DNA of 63,746 nucleotides from Nostoc sp. FACHB-152. Its GTDB lineage: Bacteria > Cyanobacteriota > Cyanobacteriia > Cyanobacteriales > Nostocaceae. The stretch lies in the NCBI RefSeq assembly GCF_014697475.1, contig NZ_JACJRV010000036.1, forward strand, positions 1 through 63,746. Direction: 5' to 3'. Numbering within the stretch: position 1 is the first letter of the stretch; every line of letters starts with the position of its first letter. The notes below the pieces were generated by a model, which ran no database searches, was not told where the DNA came from, and was given only the letters and a program-made list of their open reading frames with translations. Shown piece after piece: positions 34,851 through 44,782 of this stretch. The position numbers and the translations under genes were made by a program.

Positions 34851-37508
34851 ATGAAAGTGCTGATTCGGTTCGTGGCGATCGCTCTTTTAGGGCTACTCTT
34901 AAGTTTAGGTATCCACCCCCTAATCCCTGTCAGTGCTAAACCAGTAGCGCAACATCAAGAATTGGCGTTGATGCAAGTTGGTAAGCAACACTACGACGCT
35001 GGTCAGTTTTTAGCAGCATCTCAAATATGGCAACAAGCTGCACAAGAATATGAACAAGCAGGCGATCGCACTAATCAAGCTTTAGCCTTAAGCTTTGTCT
35101 CATTAGCTACACAACAACTAGGTCAATGGCAACAAGCTCAAGCAGCAATTGATACAAGTTTATCTCTACTAGACAATTCAGGTAAAGCAAGTGGTCGTAT
35201 TCGCGCACAAGTATTAAACGCTCTGGCACGTCTGCAACTAATAGGCGGTAAAGCCCAACTAGGAAATGATGCTGCTCAAGAAGCTCTTAAAACTTGGCAA
35301 GCAGCAGAGACTCTTTACAGAGAAGCAGGCGACTCTGTTGGTGTCATGGGTAGTCAGATTAATCAAGCCCAAGCACTACAAACTTTGGGGCTTTATCGTC
35401 AAGCTAGAAAATTATTGACGCAAATTAGTCAAAGCTTAGAACAATCTTCAGACTCTCGTTTGAAGATTACTGGTCTACGCACCTTAAGCGATATCTTTCA
35501 ACAAACAGGAGAGTTAGAAGCCTCGCAAAAGATGCTGGTGCAGGCTTTAGCAATTGCCGAAAAATTAGAATTACACCAAGACAAGACCATAACTTTGCTG
35601 AGTTTAGGAAATACAGCGCGTGTCCGAAAGCAAACTCAAAAGGCTCTGGAATATTATCAACAAACAGAAACAGTTGCAGCGAATAAATTTCCCCAGTTGA
35701 GGATGCAAGCACAACTAAATCGGTTGAGCTTACTAATTGAAACTCAGCAGTGGGAACAGGCTCAGAAATTAGGATTGCAAATTCCCAAACCTTTAACGAT
35801 TTTGCCTCCTGGTCGCTCTACTATGAACGCCCAAGTCAACTTAGCGAAAAATCTGATTTGTCTGCAACTCCGACGCAATACACCGATTTGCCCTTTACCA
35901 GCAGACAAAGAAAATCAGATTTCACAAGCTAAAACTTTAAATGAGTCATCCAACTCAATCATTATTAGTTTGTTGAATACCGCAGTGCAACAAGCCGAAA
36001 ATCTCCAAGACAGCCGCACCCAGTCTTATGCTTTGGGAAATCTGGGTCAGTTTTATGAACAGCGAGGCGAATGGCAACAAGCAAAAGAATATACAACCAA
36101 AGCTCTCAATTTGTCCCAACAGATTCAAGCAGCTGATATCAGCTACCAATGGCAGTGGCAGTTAGGACGGCTACTCAAACAAGAAAATGATATTACAGGA
36201 GCCATCGCGGCTTACTCCCAAGCTGTGAAATCTCTGCAATCGCTCCGCAGTGATTTAGTTACCCTCAACCCTGATATTCAATTTGGCTTTCGAGAGCAGG
36301 TAGAACCAGTTTATCGAGAGTTAGTTAATTTACTCTTACAAGCCGAGACACCTAACCAAGAAAATCTCAAGCAAGCCCGCGAAGCTATTGAAGCACTACA
36401 ACTAGCTGAACTCGACAACTTCTTTCGGGATGCTTGCGCCCAAGCCAAACCAGAACAGCTTGATCAGATTGTAGACAGTGCTGCTACTCCAACAGCCGTC
36501 TTTTACGGAATTGTTTTGTCTGACCGCTTGGAGTTCGTTCTCAAGTTACCTAAACAATCTCAGTTACTCCATTACAGAACTTTAGTTTCTCAAGCAGAGG
36601 TCGAAAGTACCTTAAAACAACTGCAACAGAGGCTAACTCAGCCTAAACCTTCAAAAGAACTGCCGCAATTATCTCAGAAAGTATATAACTGGCTGCTACG
36701 CCAAGCTGAACCTGATTTAGCTAACAACAGTATTGATACCTTAGTATTCGTATTAGATTTTTCTTTGCAGAATATTCCCCTGGCTGTTCTTGATGACGGT
36801 AAACAATATTTAGTTCAGAAATATGCGTTGGCTCTCAGCCCTGGTTTACAGCTAATCGAATCTCGACCTTTGACGCAGATTAAGCTCAACGTCTTGACAG
36901 CAGGCATCAGTGAAAGACGTTATGTTGAAGGTAAGAATTTTGACTCTCTAAATCAAGTGCCGATTGAACTTGATCAAATTCAAGCTGAAGTATCCAGAAG
37001 TAAGAAACTGCTGAACTCTGATTTAAGCACCGCCAACTTAAGAAAGGCGGTTGAGTCGGTTCCATTTTCTGTGATTCACCTGGCTACTCACGGTAATTTC
37101 AGTTCTAACCCCGACGAAACCTTTGTTTTACTGTGGGATCGCTTGTTAGAAGCCAAGAATTTCGATCAATTGCTGAGAAGTGGCGATCGCATCAATGCAC
37201 GAGCAATTGAATTATTGACGCTCAGTGCTTGCGAAACCGCCACTGGTGACAAACGAGCAACATTAGGTTTAGCAGGAATTGCTGTCCGAGCAGGTGCGCG
37301 TAGTACTCTAGCGACTCTGTGGCAAGTCAAAGATGATTCTACTGCTGCATTTGCTATTCAATTTTATAAAGTTTTACAGAATGACAAATTAACAAAAGCC
37401 CAAGCACTACGGCAAGCTCAACTGTATCTGATGGAAAAGCATCCTAATACTAATTATCGGCTACCTTATTACTGGGCGCCCTTCGTTTTAGTAGGTAATT
37501 GGTTATAG
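34851..37508 (+). CDS. Exported TPR-CHAT protein (caspase-like peptidase domain)
   Basis: An 885-residue protein starting 3 bp after the exoprotein gene. Residues 1-28 look like a signal peptide (RFVAIALLGLLLSLGI...VSAKP). About 40-520 are TPR-like helical repeats, with a Gln-rich run of family type. Residues 600-885 form a CHAT domain with the His of IHLATHG near 746 and the Cys of LSACETA near 794, so the dyad is intact. CHAT domains are caspase-clan peptidases. Export plus coupling to the TPS gene suggests it acts on the adhesin or at the cell envelope. Substrate unknown; CHAT proteins of this size are common in filamentous cyanobacteria. Confidence 0.88.
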   Translation: MKVLIRFVAIALLGLLLSLGIHPLIPVSAKPVAQHQELALMQVGKQHYDAGQFLAASQIWQQAAQEYEQAGDRTNQALALSFVSLATQQLGQWQQAQAAIDTSLSLLDNSGKASGRIRAQVLNALARLQLIGGKAQLGNDAAQEALKTWQAAETLYREAGDSVGVMGSQINQAQALQTLGLYRQARKLLTQISQSLEQSSDSRLKITGLRTLSDIFQQTGELEASQKMLVQALAIAEKLELHQDKTITLLSLGNTARVRKQTQKALEYYQQTETVAANKFPQLRMQAQLNRLSLLIETQQWEQAQKLGLQIPKPLTILPPGRSTMNAQVNLAKNLICLQLRRNTPICPLPADKENQISQAKTLNESSNSIIISLLNTAVQQAENLQDSRTQSYALGNLGQFYEQRGEWQQAKEYTTKALNLSQQIQAADISYQWQWQLGRLLKQENDITGAIAAYSQAVKSLQSLRSDLVTLNPDIQFGFREQVEPVYRELVNLLLQAETPNQENLKQAREAIEALQLAELDNFFRDACAQAKPEQLDQIVDSAATPTAVFYGIVLSDRLEFVLKLPKQSQLLHYRTLVSQAEVESTLKQLQQRLTQPKPSKELPQLSQKVYNWLLRQAEPDLANNSIDTLVFVLDFSLQNIPLAVLDDGKQYLVQKYALALSPGLQLIESRPLTQIKLNVLTAGISERRYVEGKNFDSLNQVPIELDQIQAEVSRSKKLLNSDLSTANLRKAVESVPFSVIHLATHGNFSSNPDETFVLLWDRLLEAKNFDQLLRSGDRINARAIELLTLSACETATGDKRATLGLAGIAVRAGARSTLATLWQVKDDSTAAFAIQFYKVLQNDKLTKAQALRQAQLYLMEKHPNTNYRLPYYWAPFVLVGNWL

Positions 37509-37519
37509 TTTTCGGTTCT

Positions 37520-38398
37520 TCATGGCGCAAGAGTACAGCAATTAGAAATAGGTTTGTTTGTCAACTCTTCTAAGCCTGCATCTCGCAGCAATTTTTGCCA
37601 ATCAGTTATGAAATTGTCTGCTTGTTGAAGGCTATGCTGCATTTGAGCTAATTCAGTTATAGCGTCATACCAAATCCCATTCTCGGCATACCACATAACT
37701 CGCTCTCGCTGTGATGATTGCTGCCCAACAGAAGAAATATTGTTCAATTTGGCTCTTTGAATCCAGCCATTGACATCGACTGATTGAATTTGATTATTGC
37801 AATTGATGTCGAGAGATAAATACCAATGATAATTTTTGTCTGACTCTACTTTAACTGTCGCTGGTAACTTCAAAGAGATAATTCCTGGCGTTTCTGTGAC
37901 AGTAAAAGTTCCTTGATAAATTTGCTGGTAATTTCTGGGGTTACGGTCAGTTTCGTCCCATAATTCCAATTCACCTGCCTTGATATCTTTAGGCAGATAA
38001 GGAACATAAAACCAGAAAACAGGAGAGGTTGCAACGGTCAATCCCCAAATATTACTAATTTCTGGCTCTGATTCCACAGGAACTAAAGCTAACAGACGTT
38101 CATTGATTTCCAAGGCAGAGCAACTATGTCCATCACGAGTTCCGCCGCCTTTTCGGTTTCCGGGTGCGCCTCTGGGTGAAAGTGGCGGTCGCTTAAACTG
38201 TATTGGGGGAGGAGTTGAGGGTTGTGGCTGGGAATTTTGTGGAACAGAGGACGGAACAGCCGGACGTGCATCTACAACCGTTTTTGGGTTGTCTAGAGAA
38301 AGATGAGCGGCTCCCTTACTGGTAGTCAAAGCAATAAGTGCTAAGGTACTTAGTAAAGTTAGTTTTATCTGCCAGCAAAAAAACTTTTTCTTAGCCAT
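37520..38398 (-). CDS. DUF928 domain protein, exported
   Basis: A 292-residue protein with an N-terminal signal segment (LLSTLALIALTT...), a Pro-rich linker (about 45-80) and a DUF928 domain. That domain shows the GGTRDG motif, the SPVFWFYVPY strand and YHWYLSLDINCN. DUF928 is common in cyanobacteria next to CHAT, CHASE2 and haemagglutinin genes; its function is unknown. It is 10 bp downstream of the CHASE2-CHAT gene, so probably last in the leftward operon. It ends 11 bp from the end of the convergent TPR-CHAT gene, leaving almost no intergenic space. Confidence 0.85.
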   Translation of the reverse strand: MAKKKFFCWQIKLTLLSTLALIALTTSKGAAHLSLDNPKTVVDARPAVPSSVPQNSQPQPSTPPPIQFKRPPLSPRGAPGNRKGGGTRDGHSCSALEINERLLALVPVESEPEISNIWGLTVATSPVFWFYVPYLPKDIKAGELELWDETDRNPRNYQQIYQGTFTVTETPGIISLKLPATVKVESDKNYHWYLSLDINCNNQIQSVDVNGWIQRAKLNNISSVGQQSSQRERVMWYAENGIWYDAITELAQMQHSLQQADNFITDWQKLLRDAGLEELTNKPISNCCTLAP

Positions 38399-38408
38399 AA
38401 TTTCCTTC

Positions 38409-40736
38409 CTAAACTTGATTGTTGCTGCGTTTTAAATTGGTTGTCATCCCCCAGGCGATCGCCAAAGCAAGTACTGATGGAATCAGTGGCGCACAAATAC
38501 CGCTCACAAACAAGCTAAAGCAACCGCTACCAAGAATTACAATGCCTGTGGCGATCGCAATTCGGCGATATACCAGCGAGTGAAACCCCCAAACGCATAA
38601 ACCCCCTACTATTGACCAACTCCAAATCCAAACAGCATCTAAGCCCTGGGGCCAAAACCGTAGTAAAGGACGTTCTTGTTTAGCTAGACTCAGCATTTGA
38701 CTCACCATTTGAGCGTGAATCACAATCCCAGGCATTTCTTTTTCCAGTTCTTTACTAAAGGGAGTCAAGAAGTGATCGCCAACTGATGAGGCTGTAACAC
38801 CAATCAAAACAATACGATCTTTCACCCACTGCGATTTCAACTGGTTGTTCAGAACTTCTTGTAGTGTTACTTCCCTAGCGGCTTTTTGAAAGGAACGGTA
38901 ACTGAGTAAAACTTGATGACCACGAGAGTCAATATTATGATAAAAACCAGTATGCCTTTCCAAGGGCAGGAAAACTGTAGAGCCAAGCTTTAAGTTGCCT
39001 TCTGATGTTGCTTCTGGTTGAATGCCCTCAAAATAGAGATATCGAAAGGCCAATTCAGCACTAAAGGCCTGAGATGTCTGGCAAAGGGAGTTACCTGGAT
39101 TTAAATGAAATAAATAACGACGGATTATGCCGTCAGGATCAACTACCAAATCGCTAAAGCCGATATTGGCTGGTGGACTAGCCGCAGGGGCTGCAACTCC
39201 AAATTTGCCCTCATCTTTAGCTTCCGGTTGGCTGACTTCACAGATTGCTACGAGGCGCGAGTTTTTCTTGAGGTGCGCGGCTAGCTCACGGTGTCCGGGT
39301 TCGACTGGTAAATCGCGGTAGATATCCAAGCCAATAGCTCTTGGTTGATAACCCTGAAGTTTTTCTATTGCCTGCAAAATTATGCGATCGCTCAGGGGAT
39401 ACTGGCGTTGCTGGATATCTTTTTCGGTGACTTTGACAATCAAAAGCCGTTCATCACTTCCTTGATCGGGTTGCAGGCGAGTCATTTGGTCAAAAGCCCA
39501 CAGTTCCATTGACTGAAGTCCGCCTAACAACCGTACTGCCATGACTAAGCCAGTAGCTACCAAACTCTTCATCAAGATATGTGGCAGATGCTGCCAATCA
39601 AGCTGATGTTGGGCGTGCCATTTAAGCTTCGGCCGTAAATCCTGCCAAGTTGGCGGTACCTCAGAGGGATTTTGGTAAATCATTGGTAACCAGGTAGCCC
39701 CTGGTAAATCGGTAAATTCCTCTAAACGTTCTTGGGCGTGGCGCACCGCAGTACATAAAGGTTGTCCGGCTGCATATTGCAGGAGGAATTCTTTCAAAAA
39801 AGATTGAGCAACTTGATCTGGAACTATCTCCTGCATGACGATGATAATGGGGACGTGTAAATGGGCTAACTGTTGCGCTAGTCCCAATCCTTCACAAGAG
39901 TTAAAAATGGCAATTTTTAATCCATGTTGAATTGCTTCGCTTAAAGCGTATTTAAATTGATCAGTTTCAATAGTTTCTGTTTCACTAAGACTAATTCGAC
40001 CCCTTTGTTCTACCGTCTGGCTGTGTCCAGCAAAAAAGAAGATATCCCAGCCCTTGGGCTGTCTCAGTTGAGCAATTAACTCTCTTGCCGACGGCTGATA
40101 ACAAAAAACTGACTCTGTTTGCGCTAGATTTTGAATTGCATGGCGATCGCCTTCTAAATCCAGATTGCGGTGATCTCCAAAAATAGCTAGCAACCGGATG
40201 CGATCGCTTTGAGTTTGATGTTTAGTATTCTCCCTGATTTCATACTCTACCGGACTATAGCTAATGCCAACATTGGGATAATCTGACAGCAAATCCCAGG
40301 TATGCCAAGGTAATTTCCAGAGGATTGGCTCTTTGGCTTTAATTGCTAACCGCAGAGTGTCAGGCCTAATAGCTAGCTCTTTGCTTAATCGTTCTCTAAT
40401 TTTTTGCCAACCCGGTTCGCCTGACGATTGCAGCCATTGATTCAAGTTAAACTCTACTTGTCGCAGCCGTTGCCAACAGTCGTCCGCAATCTCTCTAGTG
40501 GCACGATTTGTCGGCAAGCTTTCTTCAATCTCCCAACCATGATTACGGGTGAGCTTGGTTAAATCCCGAAAGGCTTGTTGCCATAAAAGATACAACCCTT
40601 CAATCTCTGTATTAGCTCTGAGCTTACCTTCAATTTCTCCCAAAGGAGAACCGCCATCTTCCCTCAGTTCTAGCGATACTTCAAACCCTTGGCGAAAGTT
40701 TCCCTTACCGATTTTTAGAACTGCTACCCTGCCCAT
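38409..40736 (-). CDS. CHAT-CHASE2 membrane protein
   Basis: From the ATG at 40736 (MGRVAVLKIGKG) the protein has 775 residues; a longer upstream frame lacks similarity. Residues 180-370 are a CHAT domain with an intact dyad, His in FFAGHSQ near 238 and Cys in NSCEGLG near 281. A membrane segment follows near 415. Residues 430-680 are an extracytoplasmic CHASE2 sensor (AFDQMTRLQP, ERLLIVKVTEKDI), and two or three C-terminal membrane segments end the protein. CHASE2 usually feeds kinases or cyclases; here the cytoplasmic output is a caspase-like peptidase. Third gene of the sigma operon. What it senses and cleaves is unknown. Confidence 0.88.
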   Translation of the reverse strand: MGRVAVLKIGKGNFRQGFEVSLELREDGGSPLGEIEGKLRANTEIEGLYLLWQQAFRDLTKLTRNHGWEIEESLPTNRATREIADDCWQRLRQVEFNLNQWLQSSGEPGWQKIRERLSKELAIRPDTLRLAIKAKEPILWKLPWHTWDLLSDYPNVGISYSPVEYEIRENTKHQTQSDRIRLLAIFGDHRNLDLEGDRHAIQNLAQTESVFCYQPSARELIAQLRQPKGWDIFFFAGHSQTVEQRGRISLSETETIETDQFKYALSEAIQHGLKIAIFNSCEGLGLAQQLAHLHVPIIIVMQEIVPDQVAQSFLKEFLLQYAAGQPLCTAVRHAQERLEEFTDLPGATWLPMIYQNPSEVPPTWQDLRPKLKWHAQHQLDWQHLPHILMKSLVATGLVMAVRLLGGLQSMELWAFDQMTRLQPDQGSDERLLIVKVTEKDIQQRQYPLSDRIILQAIEKLQGYQPRAIGLDIYRDLPVEPGHRELAAHLKKNSRLVAICEVSQPEAKDEGKFGVAAPAASPPANIGFSDLVVDPDGIIRRYLFHLNPGNSLCQTSQAFSAELAFRYLYFEGIQPEATSEGNLKLGSTVFLPLERHTGFYHNIDSRGHQVLLSYRSFQKAAREVTLQEVLNNQLKSQWVKDRIVLIGVTASSVGDHFLTPFSKELEKEMPGIVIHAQMVSQMLSLAKQERPLLRFWPQGLDAVWIWSWSIVGGLCVWGFHSLVYRRIAIATGIVILGSGCFSLFVSGICAPLIPSVLALAIAWGMTTNLKRSNNQV

Positions 40737-40873
40737 AATTTTTTCTCGCGCAAAGGTGCAAAGAAGAACAGAATGATCTCGTTGTATATATAGCAGATTG
40801 CTGGCGAATAAAGTACCAATTTTAATAACAAAGCCATAAAACAAAGGCTTTCAACCCTGTTCATTGCTGTAGA

Positions 40874-42319
40874 TTAAGCAAGAAAATACTCGCTCACACT
40901 TGCCTCATTTAGTGCCACTCTCACCTGAAATTGAGTTCCTGGTGGCGGACTAAAGCCCAACTGGAGGATTTTATCTTTCCCTTGACCTTGCTCATCGCTT
41001 CTTGTTTGAGCTTGCAAGCGCGTTTCTCCATCAGCAATCACACTCAGTGTCAGATGGGGTGGCAGCTTATCTTCTGGGCTGATGGGCTGCACTAGCAATC
41101 GCACTCCAATTTTTTCCTCTTTTTTGGGTCTGATTGTCACAATTAGTGCCACTTGGCAATCTCCCAACTGCATCCCCAAGTCAATTAACCTAGCTTTGCT
41201 GACACCCGCTTCGGGATGGTCAGGAGCGATTTTACCTAAGCTTAAAGCGGCTTCCCAACGGGTTTCTTCATCTTTAGCAGTGTGTAACAATTGAGTTAAC
41301 GCCTCAATAGCTGCTGGATGTCCCATCCCGATTTGTCCTAAAACCCCGGCTGCTTGACAGCGTTCCTTTTCGGGTCGGTCGGATTGCAGCAGGCGAATCA
41401 ATGCCGCGATCGCTTCCGGCGAAACTGTCTGGTCTGGATTTTCTGCACTGCGAACTGCACCCAATTCTAGAGGTATTAAAAGTGTTTCGACAGCTTGCCA
41501 AATTTCTTCTATTACTCTGTCAGCTTTCTGTAACCACTGCCGCAAGTCCATGACTGCTACAGTTGCCGTTAACCCTAGACGCTGGTTGTATAATTGCTGT
41601 CGCCACTGTTCGTTTGTTAATAATGCTGCCCACTCCTCAAAAGGCACTGCCAGTCTCGGTGAGTATATTTCCGGTTTACTGAGTTGCGCTAATAATTCCT
41701 GAGCTACTGTTGCAGGTAATTGCTGCGGCACTTCTTCTGCTTGGGGACTTGTGTCTGGCTGGGGAGCGAGTAGCATTTGTGTGAGGTCTTCAGCCAGGAC
41801 TTTTTGATTAAGATAGTAAGAGCGATCGCCCTCATCATATATGCCCAGACTTTTGAGTTTTTCATAGGTAGCGTATCCCCACACCCGCAGCCAAGATTGC
41901 TCTTGTTCACCTAAATTGATTTGGACAGCGAGATAATAATCTTTTCTCCAGCTAGGAATATCAACCCACTCACGGGGAACAGCAAATTCTTCTAAATCGC
42001 TGGTTTCGCTAGGAATCAATACTAATCGGAGTCCTTGCCACTCAATTGGAGTGCCGTTCACCACATCCCAAAGCGAGTTCCAGGTATTTGCAGAAAAAAT
42101 CCTGTGATTAACATCTTTAGCTTCATTGGCTTCTGCTAACCAAGCTTCCAGCCAGGGAATAAAAGTTTTTAAGCATAAATAATTTAGGTAAGCTTGACAG
42201 CGAGCGGCGGCATTGGCATGAGGTTGGGATTGTTGCCAAGCTTCTAGTTGAAGCTCTTGGGATAAGTTCAACCAGAGTTGGTTAGGGTAAACAGTAGCAA
42301 GTTTTCGCAATTTCAGCAT
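40874..42319 (-). CDS. DUF1822 family protein with HEAT repeats
   Basis: A 481-residue soluble protein. The N-terminal 230 residues match the DUF1822 type (YLAVQINLGEQEQSWLRVWGYATYEKL...). About 235-370 hold HEAT-like repeats (AAGVLGQIGMGHPAAIEALTQLL). The C-terminal 110 residues are beta-rich, with IGVRLLVQPISPEDKLPPHL. DUF1822 proteins are found with CHAT and sigma-like genes in cyanobacteria and have no known activity. It starts 9 bp after the sigma-like gene and is followed by CHASE2-CHAT after about 137 bp. A HEAT scaffold linking sigma factor and membrane CHAT protein is an inference. Confidence 0.82.
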   Translation of the reverse strand: MLKLRKLATVYPNQLWLNLSQELQLEAWQQSQPHANAAARCQAYLNYLCLKTFIPWLEAWLAEANEAKDVNHRIFSANTWNSLWDVVNGTPIEWQGLRLVLIPSETSDLEEFAVPREWVDIPSWRKDYYLAVQINLGEQEQSWLRVWGYATYEKLKSLGIYDEGDRSYYLNQKVLAEDLTQMLLAPQPDTSPQAEEVPQQLPATVAQELLAQLSKPEIYSPRLAVPFEEWAALLTNEQWRQQLYNQRLGLTATVAVMDLRQWLQKADRVIEEIWQAVETLLIPLELGAVRSAENPDQTVSPEAIAALIRLLQSDRPEKERCQAAGVLGQIGMGHPAAIEALTQLLHTAKDEETRWEAALSLGKIAPDHPEAGVSKARLIDLGMQLGDCQVALIVTIRPKKEEKIGVRLLVQPISPEDKLPPHLTLSVIADGETRLQAQTRSDEQGQGKDKILQLGFSPPPGTQFQVRVALNEASVSEYFLA

Positions 42320-42328
42320 TTTTCGACC

Positions 42329-44125
42329 TTAATTTCTCTGGATTTCTAAGTACAGCAAATCTTGTGACAGCCAATCCTCAACAATTTCCCCAACTTGTTG
42401 CGTTTCTTTCTCTAGGGAAAGTCCAAAATGATTTTCAATCCACCACAGAAAGGAACGCTGCAACTGCTGTTTAGCCATAGCTAGGGTTTGCCAGGCCTGA
42501 GAGTTAGTTTTAATGTCTTGCTTTTGACTATATCTTAGGCAAAGAATTTCTTTTTGCTGTGACCCTAATTGCTCAAAAGACTTTAATAATCCTGATTGAA
42601 TCAGATTTTGATAATAGTTTTTGAGCCATAATTTGACATAATTACTTTGCCATTGGTTAAGTAAATTGGATAAGTTTTTTTCTAATTGGTTTTGAGCTAA
42701 ACCCAGTTTTTTTTGTACTTCTTCTTGGCTAGTAGGTTGTGCTTGGCTAAGAGTGCGAGTTAACTCAATGAGTCCCAGTTTTTGACCATAGCTAAGTTTG
42801 AGAATTTGCTGAGATTGGGCATCTAAAGCGGCGATCGCTGCAATTAATTGAGCTTCAATAGGATTAGCCGAGTTAAGATAGGTAAATTTTTCGTTTAAAA
42901 ACGTTTTAACATCAGTCCTGAGATTAATTCGCTCACTTGTTAACGCCTGAAACTTTTCTAGTAACGGTACTTCCACATTTTTGGAGATGTAGCGCGAAAT
43001 TGTTCCCTGATGAACTCCAATCTTACTGCTTAACTGTTCTTGGGTTAAAAGTGCCAATCGATGGGGATAGCACAAAGGCATTACAGCCAAGCGATAGGAT
43101 TTAGGAATTTGGCTACGAGCTTTATCTAAATTTTGCTCAATAATCTCCAGTTCGCCTTTTAAAGCTAGGTCTATGGCTGGTAAAGACTCAGTTTGTGTTT
43201 CATTTTGGTCTATATCTTCAGCGTCAAAGCTTGTTTCATCAGGCTGCTGGTTAATATCAGCATCGTAAGGCACTTCCAAGATTTGAGAAGATTGCTGTAA
43301 AGCATGAATACAAATATTCATCCATTTTTGAATCGTTGCAGGTGCTACATCTGTACCGACAGCTACTTGCACAGGTGCGCCTAGCTGAAATCTTTGGGAG
43401 TTGTAATCTTTAGCCGTTTGGGCAAAATCAGCCAATTCCGGCTCTGGCCATTTTCCTCCTTCTCTTCTATCTGGATGATAAACTCGGTTGTTTTTATAAA
43501 TAGGAATAAAATATCGCCAAGCAAAAAGATATTGAGAAATTTCCGGTTCTTTTGTACCAGCTTTATTTAACGCGGCTCTGAGCCGTTCTGCGGCTTTTTG
43601 AAATTTTCTCTGGCTATTGATCTCAACATTACATAATAGATGCCATCTCGATTCTGAATTTCTATAGTCACGAATTACATTTCGCAGTATCCCTACCATA
43701 TAGGTTTTGAGACTTGCTCCACCATAGCCATTAGTTTGATACTTACTGAGATATTGCTGCAATTTCTCACGATTACAAAGGTGTTCGTTAGTCAGAGCAT
43801 ACAAATTTTCTGCATCAGTAGCATAAAACGGCAGATGGCACCAATTTCTCCAAATTAGATAACAGCGATCGCGATCGAAGTAAGCTAATAAGTGCAAGTG
43901 AGCCAAGCGTTTTTCAGTTTCTGGTCGGGAATCGTCATTGAGAATTTCTCCAAAATAATGCACATAGTCGTTATCATTCCATTTGGGATGCAAGTGAACC
44001 AGCTTTTCCATTCTCTCCCGCAAGCGATTTTGAATTAGCCGTTTGAAGGGAGGATGACCGCCAGTTTGGGTGAAGTTGTACAAAGTCCAGAATTGATCGC
44101 TCATTTGCAGAGATTGTCCGCTCAA
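42329..44125 (-). CDS. Atypical sigma-70-family-like factor
   Basis: A 598-residue protein, longer than common sigma factors. The N-terminal half contains a region-2-like segment (near 135-165: SLKTYMVGILRNVIRDYRN). The C-terminal half has helix-turn-helix segments (LTQEQLSSKIGVHQGTISRYI near 370) and repeated region-4-like blocks. Soluble, with no anti-sigma gene adjacent. First gene of the leftward operon with DUF1822, CHASE2-CHAT and DUF928, and divergent from the double-glycine peptide cluster. It may drive this operon, the peptide array or the convergent adhesin operon. I call it sigma-like because the region-2 match is partial. Confidence 0.72.
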   Translation of the reverse strand: MSGQSLQMSDQFWTLYNFTQTGGHPPFKRLIQNRLRERMEKLVHLHPKWNDNDYVHYFGEILNDDSRPETEKRLAHLHLLAYFDRDRCYLIWRNWCHLPFYATDAENLYALTNEHLCNREKLQQYLSKYQTNGYGGASLKTYMVGILRNVIRDYRNSESRWHLLCNVEINSQRKFQKAAERLRAALNKAGTKEPEISQYLFAWRYFIPIYKNNRVYHPDRREGGKWPEPELADFAQTAKDYNSQRFQLGAPVQVAVGTDVAPATIQKWMNICIHALQQSSQILEVPYDADINQQPDETSFDAEDIDQNETQTESLPAIDLALKGELEIIEQNLDKARSQIPKSYRLAVMPLCYPHRLALLTQEQLSSKIGVHQGTISRYISKNVEVPLLEKFQALTSERINLRTDVKTFLNEKFTYLNSANPIEAQLIAAIAALDAQSQQILKLSYGQKLGLIELTRTLSQAQPTSQEEVQKKLGLAQNQLEKNLSNLLNQWQSNYVKLWLKNYYQNLIQSGLLKSFEQLGSQQKEILCLRYSQKQDIKTNSQAWQTLAMAKQQLQRSFLWWIENHFGLSLEKETQQVGEIVEDWLSQDLLYLEIQRN

Positions 44126-44437
44126 TGTTAGTGTCTTACCTATCGAGAGCGAGAAACCAGGTTGACAAAACCAGATTTAGAAGAACTTGATCTGATTCTT
44201 TAGTTTTATTGTGAACCAATAAACGATAACTTTCTCTTTATATATTGTAAGAACCACTAAACTCTTTTGCTCAATTCTACCTTTGAGGTTGTTTTTGCTA
44301 ATAAAGCTTTTACAAATTGACAATCAATTCGATACATTAGTTTTACCCCTTTTATCTGATTATTGGGGTGGCGATCGCCTTTTTATGCACTGTTCTTGAA
44401 AAACTTGCACAGTCAACAGGCAAACAGCAGTTTTCTT
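44126..44437. other. Gene-free divergent region between sigma-like gene and peptide array
   Basis: About 310 bp, AT-rich, before the first P cassette. It must contain the sigma-like gene's promoter. No gene or named motif is seen apart from one HIP1 site. Confidence 0.35.
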
Positions 44438-44718
44438 AAGTTTTATTACTTCACACATAATAGCTAGAACCTAATCAGAACAAGGATTCAGCTAATTTAA
44501 TCGGGCAGATTCACAATTTTTGCCTAGGGTCAAGTGCATAAATCAAACAAGACCACTCCATTAACTCTGATGAAAAGGGTTAAAACCTCAAAGAGGTCAA
44601 GACAAAGACTCTAATTTCAATATTGTTCAGTCTTATGGCTGTAGAAAGGCGATTATCGCCACAGCTGATTTCTGACTGGAAACAGAGTCATCGTCTATCC
44701 TGACTCCAAATCATCGAT
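44438..44718 (+). repeat. P cassette copy 1, upstream of peptide A1
   Basis: The first of three roughly 280-bp copies (others at 45266 and 47271) found directly in front of double-glycine peptide genes. The core around 44522-44580 (CCTAGGGTCAAGTGCATAAA, ACCACTCCATTAACTCTGAT) is nearly invariant. This copy is more diverged at its 3' end. Probable shared promoter/leader. Confidence 0.75.
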
Positions 44719-44782
44719 AGCAGAGATTGACCGAATTGAAGGCTATAGATGTCATCTTAACTACTAAACAAGGAGAAAAATC

